Shown here: in pieces, positions 1 through 5,405 of the stretch | Layout: each line of letters begins with the position of its first letter | Numbering within the stretch: the first letter of the stretch is position 1 | From: Methanosarcinales archaeon | GTDB taxonomy: Archaea > Halobacteriota > Methanosarcinia > Methanosarcinales > Methanocomedenaceae | Direction: 5' to 3' | Length of the DNA stretch: 6,233 nt | Assembly: GCA_030614485.1 (NCBI GenBank) | Contig: JAUWTY010000072.1 | Location: forward strand, 1-6,233 | Program-made: the position numbers and the translations under genes | Notes under the pieces: model-generated | The model's database searches: none | The model's input: only the letters and a program-made list of their open reading frames with translations | Told to the model about the DNA's origin: nothing

Positions 1-49
1 AACCGTAAGAAAGCAGATAGAAGACATGCGCAAAGAGGAACGGTGCTGA
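1..49 (+). CDS. 3' end of a probable antitoxin gene (partial)
   Basis: Reading from base 2, the frame gives 15 residues, TVRKQIEDMRKEERC, and then TGA at 47-49. The tail is short, highly charged and rich in Lys, Arg and Glu, as is common at the C-terminus of small VapB-type antitoxins. The stop shares one base with the ATG of the PIN-domain gene (TGATG at 47-51), a typical arrangement for translationally coupled toxin-antitoxin pairs. The antitoxin identity is inferred from this coupling and from the neighbour. The DNA-binding domain that would name the family lies outside the window. The alternative is that this frame is chance and the PIN frame, also open to the edge, begins further upstream. 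Confidence 0.45.
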   Translation, partial: TVRKQIEDMRKEERC

Positions 50-462
50 TGATCAGGATTCTGATCGACACCATGCACATAGCTGATATCCTGATAGACG
101 ACTCATATATTGAGCTTGCTAAAGCATTGCAGAATAAAAAAATAACAGGCCTGGTCTCAGTAGTCACTCTTACAGAATTAATAAAAATTCGTGGTAAGAA
201 AGATAATAAGCGGATGCACAGCGATCTCAACAATCTTATCGCCTCCAACCTGGTTTTTGTGGACGTAAGCGACACGATCGCCATACGTGCCGGCGAATTG
301 CGCCTGAAATATGACATTCCCACTATTGATTCAATCATTGCAGCCACAGGCATAGTCAATAATGTTAAGCACATTCTAACAGACGATAATCACTTCAAAC
401 CGCTGAAAAACATAATCAAACCTATTGATTTGAAAAAAGCTCTCAAACTTGCTTTAAAATAA
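49..462 (+). CDS. vapC: PIN-domain ribonuclease, VapC-like toxin
   Basis: This is a predicted Mg-dependent endoribonuclease of the PIN fold, the toxin half of a type II toxin-antitoxin pair; VapC family members cleave specific RNAs such as tRNA or rRNA. Counted from the ATG at 49 it has 137 residues, the usual size for a single PIN domain. The acidic active-site set is in order: D7 in ILIDT at the end of strand 1, E43 in TLTELIKI, D94 in PTIDSIIAATG, and D112/D113 in ILTDDNHF. The chosen ATG overlaps the upstream stop by one base and has GAGG at 35-38. A GTG two codons earlier (43) is possible but lies very close to that GAGG. The C-terminus is Lys- and Leu-rich. No catalytic residue is missing, so the protein looks intact. 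The RNA target cannot be read from the sequence. Confidence 0.85.
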   Translation: MIRILIDTMHIADILIDDSYIELAKALQNKKITGLVSVVTLTELIKIRGKKDNKRMHSDLNNLIASNLVFVDVSDTIAIRAGELRLKYDIPTIDSIIAATGIVNNVKHILTDDNHFKPLKNIIKPIDLKKALKLALK

Positions 463-619
463 AGAATATGATGTACAAGTTTCCCCACCTGCATGGGAAT
501 GAACCGCCCCATAATGAATAAAAGGTGAAGGATAAAAGGGCGTGAAATACCCATCGCTGCACCACCCCCGGGTGCATTACAAAATAGTTAAGTATGCTAC
601 ATCCAGTCATAAAGGCTGA
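463..619. other. Intergenic region before the HerA-like gene
   Basis: These 157 bases hold no convincing gene. A small inverted repeat, TTCCC (481-485) and GGGAA (495-499) around a 9-base loop, could help end the toxin transcript, but no T-tract follows. A second, GCACC/GGTGC (559-563 and 571-575), surrounds a C-run. AGGTGA at 523-528 looks like a Shine-Dalgarno site, but only a four-codon and a 25-codon frame follow it. The A-rich stretch near 579-590 is the likeliest place for the promoter of the next gene, but it is not a good TATA match. Confidence 0.4.
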
Positions 620-1912
620 ATGGATCAAGTGAAAGGTTTTGACCTTGCCCGCACCGGAGTGACTGATAAACAGTACATCCTGGGCAGGCGTGATAAGGGC
701 TCGCAGCAGGGTGTGCTCAGGGTGGGCAGGTATCTTGCCATTGACGGCTCGACCGGTTCTGATGTTTATATGGACTGCCTGGGACCCCATGCCGTGTTGA
801 TATGCGGCAAACGTGGGTACGGCAAGTCATACACCATGGGCACGCTTGTTGAAGAGCTGGCACAGCAGCAGCCTCCTGTGTCAGATAACATTGCTTCAGT
901 AATAATCGATAGTATGGGTATCTTCTGGACTATTGGGTATGCCAATACAAAAGAAGAGCAGATGTTATCCAGCTGGAACCTTAAGCCAAAGGCACAGGAT
1001 GTACAGGTTTTCGTTCCAGGAAATAACCTGGAGGCATATCGCACAATGGGAATCAATGCCACCTCCCTGTCTATTCCCACCAGTGACCTGTTTGGTTCAG
1101 ACTGGTGCTCCCTGTTTGACGTGAGTCCAGTCCATCCCCTTGGCATACTGATTAGCAGGACTGTGCAGCAGTTGAAAGAAGATGTCGGCGCGTTCTCTTT
1201 AGAGGATATTCTGGAGCGAATCCAAAACGATGTCCATGCAGACAGTGATACAAAACAGGCAGTATTTAACTACCTTAGCGCTGCCATTGGGTGGGGAATA
1301 TTTAAAGAGGAAGGCTCAGGCATCCATAATATCATCAGGCCAGGCAGGACAGCAGTGATTGACATCAGCAGTTTACCTGATACAGCGGTCCGGTCGATGG
1401 TGGTTGGAATACTTGCAAGGCGTATCTACCAGGAACGACTTCCAGCCCGCAGGCAGTATGAAATTAACAGCATCACAGGCGAACAGGTGACCACCATGCC
1501 CATGGTCTGGATGTTTATAGATGAGGCACACCTGTTCATACCGCGGGACGGGGGCAGCCTGGCAGGGGATGTGCTGGTTAACGAATGGCTCAGACAGGGC
1601 AGGCAGCCGGGCTTATCCCTGGTGCTGGCCACACAGCAGCCATCTGCACTTGACCCCATCGTGCTGAGCCAGAGCGACATCATTGTATGCCACCGCCTCA
1701 CGTCGCAGGAGGATATCAGTGCGCTGGAGACGGTACGGCCAACCTATATGAGGCAGGGAATTGCAGATTCTATTCGCAAGATGGGGAAAGGTAAAGGTGT
1801 GGCGTTTATTGTTGACGATACTTCGGAAGCGTCCCATGTGGTGCAGATGCGCCCCAGATTGAGCTGGCACGGTGGCGATGAGCCAAGTTCACTGGGAACT
1901 AATAATAAATAG
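620..1912 (+). CDS. HerA-like (DUF87) ATPase of the FtsK/HerA superfamily
   Basis: This is a predicted P-loop motor ATPase of 430 residues. Walker A is GKRGYGKS at residues 63-70. Walker B is the hydrophobic strand MVWMFI followed by DEAH at 301-304. The downstream polar motif LATQQPSALDP (from about residue 336) and the following VCHRL strand match the ATQxPS sensor region of HerA/VirB4-type proteins. Established HerA proteins form hexamers that pump DNA and work with the NurA nuclease and Mre11-Rad50 in end resection. Here only about 60 residues precede Walker A, so the usual HAS-barrel N-terminal domain seems absent or strongly reduced, and no nurA, mre11 or rad50 is nearby. A role in DNA processing or defence is therefore inference. 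ATG 620 directly follows an in-frame TGA, so the frame cannot begin earlier; AAAGG at 611-615 may serve as the ribosome site. The gene converges on the DUF2283 gene. Confidence 0.85.
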   Translation: MDQVKGFDLARTGVTDKQYILGRRDKGSQQGVLRVGRYLAIDGSTGSDVYMDCLGPHAVLICGKRGYGKSYTMGTLVEELAQQQPPVSDNIASVIIDSMGIFWTIGYANTKEEQMLSSWNLKPKAQDVQVFVPGNNLEAYRTMGINATSLSIPTSDLFGSDWCSLFDVSPVHPLGILISRTVQQLKEDVGAFSLEDILERIQNDVHADSDTKQAVFNYLSAAIGWGIFKEEGSGIHNIIRPGRTAVIDISSLPDTAVRSMVVGILARRIYQERLPARRQYEINSITGEQVTTMPMVWMFIDEAHLFIPRDGGSLAGDVLVNEWLRQGRQPGLSLVLATQQPSALDPIVLSQSDIIVCHRLTSQEDISALETVRPTYMRQGIADSIRKMGKGKGVAFIVDDTSEASHVVQMRPRLSWHGGDEPSSLGTNNK

Positions 1913-1951
1913 ACGTAATAAAATGATTAGTGGTTATGGGAAATCATAAAC

Positions 1952-2164
1952 TTATGCAGTTGCTGTTCGCCCCTTTATCTCATATAATAGAGATTGGGGT
2001 TCAGTAACATTATCTGATGCGTCCAGCATCTCAATTGACACAATCTTATTATCTTTGCCATAATCGATTATTAGCCCTTCACTAATTTCATCACTTTCTT
2101 TGATAGGCATTTCCCTAAATATCATGGTCAGAATATCAGTATCAGGGTCGTAGATCACTTTCAT
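1952..2164 (-). CDS. DUF2283 family small protein
   Basis: The product has 70 residues. It opens with MKVIYDPDTDILTMIF, continues with an acidic KESDEISEGLIIDY segment, and ends its core with KIVSIEMLDAS. That is the characteristic DUF2283 pattern: a start strand with YDPxxD, then EGxIxDYxxxxxIVxIExLDAS. The family's biochemical function is not established. Members are often found beside small DUF4258-type proteins in presumed toxin-antitoxin pairs, but no such partner is visible here. The start is well supported by AGGTGA six bases upstream on the minus strand. The gene begins 30 bases after the lysS stop on the same strand, so it is probably read from the lysS transcript. Its 3' end faces the HerA-like gene across 39 bases. 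Confidence 0.8.
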   Translation of the reverse strand: MKVIYDPDTDILTMIFREMPIKESDEISEGLIIDYGKDNKIVSIEMLDASDNVTEPQSLLYEIKGRTATA

Positions 2165-2170
2165 TGGTCA

Positions 2171-2176
2171 TCACCT
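2171..2176 (-). promoter_or_regulatory. Shine-Dalgarno site of the DUF2283 gene
   Basis: Read on the minus strand this is AGGTGA, six bases before the ATG ending at 2164. It is a strong match to the archaeal 16S rRNA 3' end, fixes the start of this short gene, and supports it as truly translated. Confidence 0.65.
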
Positions 2177-2194
2177 TTTCACTTCATCATCGCT

Positions 2195-3700
2195 TTATTC
2201 TGATGCCGCCCTGAATCTTTCCACCACAAAATCCCTATCTAGCGAAACCAAAAAGTATCCCAGCCGCGGTCCACTCTTGGTGCCGAGTATGGCCTGGTAG
2301 ATGGTCTGGAATAGCTTTTTAGGGTTCATTCCCAGTTCCTTAGCCGTGTTATATATACCGTCATGGATGGCCTGTCCCTCTTCGTAAGCGGGCATCCTCT
2401 CAGCCAGCAGACGCATTGCATGGCGTTGCTCCTCATTGAAATTGCGCACTTCAGGCGGCAGCTGGTCATTGACCTTGAACTTCAACATCGGGGGTGCAAA
2501 GAATTCCAGCCATTTCTCAACATTATCAGCCCGTTGCTGAATTATTTCAGGTTTGGATACATCATACCCACCCCGCTCCAGTACAGTGAGCAGGTAATCA
2601 AAACTGTGGTCTGCGATCTGCACCGCAGTGACCATGTGCTTAAAAGGTATCTTTGTGGATGTTCCACCGGCCTGGGATAACTGGTATGCCCTCATATCCA
2701 GTTTTTCGTCCAGATTGTCGTATTCATCAATGAGATTTAACAGTGGCAGCCCGGGGTCGAATTCGATATGCTTTTCCGGCTTTGTCCTGATGATGAGGTA
2801 TCGTAATACTTCTGGCGGTACCACATCCAGCATGTCGCTAATGGATACCGTCACGCCTGTAGATGATGACATAGCACCCTGGCCCTTTAGCATGATCCAT
2901 TCGTAGACAATAGGGTGAGGGGCAGGGTAATCGAATACCTCACTCGAAATGCGCTCCCCAGTGGCGAAGGAACCCCCGGCAGATGCATGGTCCTTACCGA
3001 AAGGTTCAATGGTAACACCCAGGATTGGCCACCGGGCAGGCCAGTCCACCCGCCAGGTCAGTTTCCCGCCACCTTGCATGGAAACGGTGCCTGTGGAACC
3101 GCATGAACATGAGTAGTCCACTGTCCCGGCATCAATGTCAAAGCCAGTGACCTTGGTGGTGGTGAGTTTACCGCATTCATTGCAGATGGGGTTGAACGGG
3201 TTCCATTCAGGCTCCAGGGTACGGCCTGCCACTTCTTCGATGATATGTGCAATTTCATCTCTCTTGACAAGAGCGGTCTTGATTGCATCCACATAGTCCC
3301 CCTGCTTGTAGAGTTCATCAGCCCTGCGGATTTCGGGATGTATATCCAGTTTTTTAAGTGAATTGAGGAATGGTTCCAGGAAGTGTTCGGCATAATTGGG
3401 ATGAGCGCCGCAAGGGCATGGTATCTCGGACAGGGGCCTGCCTACATGTTCTTCATAGCTGTCATCAAGGAACGGGTAGACCTTGCGCAGCGGGTCATAA
3501 GTATCTGCAATGTAAATGAGGTTGGCATCAGCTCCCACATCCTTCAAGGCGCGGTAGACGGCGTCTGCTGTCAGCACTTCACGCATGTTGCCAATATGTA
3601 TATTGCCTGAGGGGGTTATGCCTGAAGCTACGGTATGCTTACTGCCTTTCTTTAGTGCCTCGGTGGCCACCACATCTGCCCAGTGTATAGTCTCTGCCAT
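2195..3700 (-). CDS. lysS: Lysine--tRNA ligase, class I
   Basis: This cytoplasmic enzyme charges tRNA-Lys with lysine at the expense of ATP. The 501 residues are near the usual length for the archaeal class I form (also called LysK). The HIGH motif appears as HIGN at residues 35-38 within [12 protein letters not shown]. The KMSKS region is [10 protein letters not shown], with MSSSTG at 277-282; the second Lys is Ser, as is usual for class I LysRS. Probable zinc-site cysteines are C173/C176 (CNEC) and C198/C200 (CSC), with CPCGAH at 95-100 as a further metal-like cluster. The WRVDWPARW and [13 protein letters not shown] stretches are typical of the catalytic core, and an alpha-helical anticodon-binding part follows to the end. 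The start at 3700 has GTGAG upstream on the minus strand. DUF2283 lies 30 bases downstream and the YkgJ-type gene is divergent upstream. Class I LysRS is found in most archaea and few bacteria. Confidence 0.96.
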   Translation of the reverse strand: MAETIHWADVVATEALKKGSKHTVASGITPSGNIHIGNMREVLTADAVYRALKDVGADANLIYIADTYDPLRKVYPFLDDSYEEHVGRPLSEIPCPCGAHPNYAEHFLEPFLNSLKKLDIHPEIRRADELYKQGDYVDAIKTALVKRDEIAHIIEEVAGRTLEPEWNPFNPICNECGKLTTTKVTGFDIDAGTVDYSCSCGSTGTVSMQGGGKLTWRVDWPARWPILGVTIEPFGKDHASAGGSFATGERISSEVFDYPAPHPIVYEWIMLKGQGAMSSSTGVTVSISDMLDVVPPEVLRYLIIRTKPEKHIEFDPGLPLLNLIDEYDNLDEKLDMRAYQLSQAGGTSTKIPFKHMVTAVQIADHSFDYLLTVLERGGYDVSKPEIIQQRADNVEKWLEFFAPPMLKFKVNDQLPPEVRNFNEEQRHAMRLLAERMPAYEEGQAIHDGIYNTAKELGMNPKKLFQTIYQAILGTKSGPRLGYFLVSLDRDFVVERFRAASE

Positions 3701-3707
3701 GCTGTCT

Positions 3708-3720
3708 CACTTCGGAAGTG
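3708..3720. repeat. 13-base palindrome in the lysS leader
   Basis: CACTTC and GAAGTG form a perfect inverted repeat around a single central G. It sits 7 to 19 bases beyond the lysS start codon on its upstream side, so in lysS mRNA its last bases overlap the GTGAG ribosome site. It could be a protein-binding operator, or a short hairpin (CACT/AGTG with a five-base loop) touching the Shine-Dalgarno site. It may also be chance. Confidence 0.35.
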
Positions 3721-3735
3721 GTAGATGTATTGAGC

Positions 3736-3744
3736 AATATTAAA
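3736..3744. promoter_or_regulatory. Candidate shared TATA element between lysS and the YkgJ-type gene
   Basis: AATATTAAA (TTTAATATT on the minus strand) is the most A+T-rich part of the 86-base divergent spacer. It lies 36-44 bases upstream of the lysS ATG and about the same distance from the opposite ATG at 3787. Both fit an archaeal TATA box about 25 bases before a transcription start with a short leader. Which strand it serves, or whether both, cannot be decided from sequence. Confidence 0.4.
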
Positions 3745-3786
3745 TGTTTAGTATGATGAGCCCTAAATTGAATTGGGGGTGCAATC

Positions 3787-4476
3787 ATGCTACTGGAAAA
3801 CCTGAAGTCCCAACTTGTCAGGGCAAGGAGTATGGAAGTCAAAGACATCTCAAATAATATCAGGGAAGTGGGATTCAAGTGCATGAGGTGCGGTTGGTGT
3901 TGCTGTCCCGACCCTGATTTTGAGATTGAGATTATGGACATCCACAGACCTTCCAATGCCATCTCTGTTCTGCCCCGGGATATCAGGGTCATACAAGATG
4001 CCACCGGCTATAATCTATTAGATGTGGTGGAGCCTGATATATATTCGTGCATCAGGGGCGAGAAGACGCTGGCCATAGGTTGGATATTGAAGCGCAAGCC
4101 CGACGGTACTTGTATGTTCTTTGACGATAACAAAAACATCTGCGGTATCTATGAACACAGGCCCTTAATATGCATGTGCTTTCCGTTCTTTCTAGACGGC
4201 AGCGGGATGCTGGAGGTCAGGCACTGTTACGGCACGCACCAGCAGATAGAAGGGATAGATGCCCTTGAGTCCGGGCAAAGGCTGGTACGGTACCTGACCA
4301 GTAAGATTGAACACTACATTGCGATCTGGGAAGGACTGGGAGCTGAACTTGATCTGGATAAGCTGAGTCAGGTCAGGTTAGAGCACGGACTCGTGCTCCA
4401 GGTGTTTGACGGCGAGACTAAATCTACAGTAAAATATTCTGATGGCACAGGCTTCCATCTGGTTCAGGATTATTGA
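3787..4476 (+). CDS. YkgJ family cysteine-cluster protein
   Basis: This 229-residue soluble protein carries the YkgJ/Fli-type cysteine pattern, thought to bind zinc or an iron-sulfur cluster. The N-terminal cluster is KCMRCGWCCC, with C32, C35, C38, C39 and C40. Later cysteines are C88, C109 (GTCMFFD), C119 (ICGIYEHRP), C129 and C131 (LICMCFPF), and C147. The order CxxCGxCC, then CxFxD, CxIYExRPxxC and FP is the family signature. The family has no agreed enzymatic role, so none is assigned. No signal peptide or membrane segment is visible. The ATG at 3787 follows a G-run ending GGTG at 3778-3781, a good ribosome site. The gene is divergent from lysS and is followed 12 bases after its stop by the TATA box of the MntA-HepT pair, so it is probably transcribed alone. 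Confidence 0.88.
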   Translation: MLLENLKSQLVRARSMEVKDISNNIREVGFKCMRCGWCCCPDPDFEIEIMDIHRPSNAISVLPRDIRVIQDATGYNLLDVVEPDIYSCIRGEKTLAIGWILKRKPDGTCMFFDDNKNICGIYEHRPLICMCFPFFLDGSGMLEVRHCYGTHQQIEGIDALESGQRLVRYLTSKIEHYIAIWEGLGAELDLDKLSQVRLEHGLVLQVFDGETKSTVKYSDGTGFHLVQDY

Positions 4477-4488
4477 ATATACTGAATC

Positions 4489-4496
4489 TTTATATG
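4489..4496 (+). promoter_or_regulatory. TATA box of the mntA-hepT operon
   Basis: TTTATATG is close to the archaeal TATA consensus TTTATATA and sits in an A+T-rich gap (4477-4531). Transcription would be expected to begin about 25 bases downstream, near 4515-4520, leaving a short leader before the ATG at 4532, with GTGA at 4521-4524 as a modest ribosome site. The spacing is what makes this the best promoter candidate in the window. Confidence 0.6.
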
Positions 4497-4531
4497 ATAA
4501 AATCTAATATCATTTAATAAGTGAATGGATT

Positions 4532-4960
4532 ATGCCCGGCTATTCCCAAGTATTGGAACAAAGATTTGATAGAACTCTAAATATCAATGAAGAAATTAAA
4601 GGGTTTAACAAGACCATCAAATCAATGTCAGAGTTTAACAGAATTGAGTTCATAATACTATACGGTTCGGCAGCACGAGGTAATGCAATATCAAGTTCCG
4701 ATATAGACCTGTGCATCTATTATAATGCGGATGAAAAAGAAGCTTTATCCCGGTTCAGGCTGGATATTTTACGCAAACTGAAAGGGAGTGTTTTTGACAT
4801 CCAGATGTTCCAGCAACTGCCTCTGTACGTCAGGATAGAGGTATTGAAGGGCCGGATTATATATGCAAAAGAGCAGAGTTTCTTGCACGATATTGCACTT
4901 GATACGATAAAAGAATTTGAATCGTTCAAACCGAGATTCCATGATTACATTTACAGGTGA
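4532..4960 (+). CDS. mntA: MntA-type nucleotidyltransferase, type VII antitoxin
   Basis: The protein is a minimal nucleotidyltransferase of 142 residues in the DNA polymerase beta fold. The active-site signature GS-x10-D-x-D is exact: G45-S46 in LYGSAARG, then D57 and D59 in SSSDIDLCIYY. A third acidic residue, D89 in VFDIQMF, sits on the expected following strand. In studied pairs MntA neutralises HepT by transferring AMP groups to a tyrosine near the HepT active site. About 38 residues precede the catalytic core. It lies three bases before the HEPN gene, in a two-gene operon with its own promoter. It is visibly A+T-rich: 4561-4620 has 16 G+C in 60 bases, against 38 in 60 at 5461-5520 in the nearby radical SAM gene. 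This suggests acquisition. All catalytic residues are present, so it should be active. Confidence 0.9.
   Translation: MPGYSQVLEQRFDRTLNINEEIKGFNKTIKSMSEFNRIEFIILYGSAARGNAISSSDIDLCIYYNADEKEALSRFRLDILRKLKGSVFDIQMFQQLPLYVRIEVLKGRIIYAKEQSFLHDIALDTIKEFESFKPRFHDYIYR
4955..4960 (+). promoter_or_regulatory. Shine-Dalgarno site of hepT inside the mntA stop
   Basis: AGGTGA contains the mntA stop codon TGA as its last three bases, and hepT starts at 4964. A ribosome ending mntA would be placed directly on the hepT start, which predicts translational coupling of antitoxin and toxin. Confidence 0.6.
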
Positions 4961-4963
4961 ATT

Positions 4964-5392
4964 ATGAGAAAGGATATAATCCGTACAAAGATAAAGGAAA
5001 TTGAAGAAAGTGTTCATCTTATTGAAAAACATCTTCCTGAAGAATTTGATGAGTTCAATAAACTGGATATAATAAAGGATGGAATATATAAAAGGACTGA
5101 ATTTGCCATAGAGAACATCATTGACATTTGCGCCATTATCAATTCGGACCTTGAACTGGGAATTCCGGGTAGTGAAGAAGATATTATTGACAATCTGCTA
5201 GAAAACAAAATCCTGACACCTGAAAATGCTGAAAAGATACGAAAAATGAAGGGATTCAGGAATTTTATTGTTCATAGATACGGTTCAATGGATGACCGGA
5301 TTGCTTTTGAAAATCTCCATGAAGGAATGCATGATTTTTTTATAATAACTACATCTATTTGGGACTTTGTAGCTGCCCGACAAGATGATTGA
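4964..5392 (+). CDS. hepT: HepT family HEPN ribonuclease (DUF86), type VII toxin
   Basis: The protein is an all-helical HEPN-domain RNase of 142 residues, the usual size for HepT/DUF86. The active motif RX4HXY is intact in KGFRNFIVHRYG: R99, H104 and Y106. In studied HepT proteins R and H form the RNase site of a dimer and the Tyr is the residue modified by MntA. The preceding KMKGFRN and the early acidic helix (TEFAIENIIDICAII) are typical of the family. It follows mntA by three bases with the AGGTGA site above, and its composition is similarly A+T-rich. Its stop lies 13 bases from the 3' end of the convergent radical SAM gene, with a T-rich stretch (5394-5405) that may end the transcript. 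The RNA target is unknown. Confidence 0.9.
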   Translation: MRKDIIRTKIKEIEESVHLIEKHLPEEFDEFNKLDIIKDGIYKRTEFAIENIIDICAIINSDLELGIPGSEEDIIDNLLENKILTPENAEKIRKMKGFRNFIVHRYGSMDDRIAFENLHEGMHDFFIITTSIWDFVAARQDD

Positions 5393-5405
5393 ATCTTTCG
5401 TTTTA

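Noticed and set aside
542..619. 25-codon GTG frame whose TGA directly abuts the HerA-like ATG
   Set aside because: The AAGGG before it is too close to the GTG, the sequence is unremarkable, and a frame of this length is expected by chance; a leader peptide cannot be supported.
443..790. 115-residue minus-strand frame across the PIN/HerA gap
   Set aside because: It overlaps the start of the HerA-like gene, has no family-like motif or ribosome site, and its protein looks like antisense translation.
1923..1947. ATGATT/AATCAT inverted repeat between the convergent HerA-like and DUF2283 genes, considered as a terminator
   Set aside because: There are only six A+T-rich pairs around a 13-base loop, with no T-tract after it, so it is too weak to call.
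2276..2876. Loss of the first Lys of KMSKS in LysS (AMSSS), considered as a sign of an inactive synthetase
   Set aside because: Class I LysRS loops already differ from the KMSKS consensus, and every other catalytic motif and the full length are kept, so an inactive enzyme is not supported.
3058..3393. 111-residue minus-strand frame inside lysS
   Set aside because: It is a shadow in another frame of lysS, whose motifs are continuous across this stretch.
5083..5095. ATATATAAAAGG, resembling a TATA box
   Set aside because: It lies inside the hepT coding sequence with no gene start at a suitable distance; such strings are expected in A+T-rich coding DNA.
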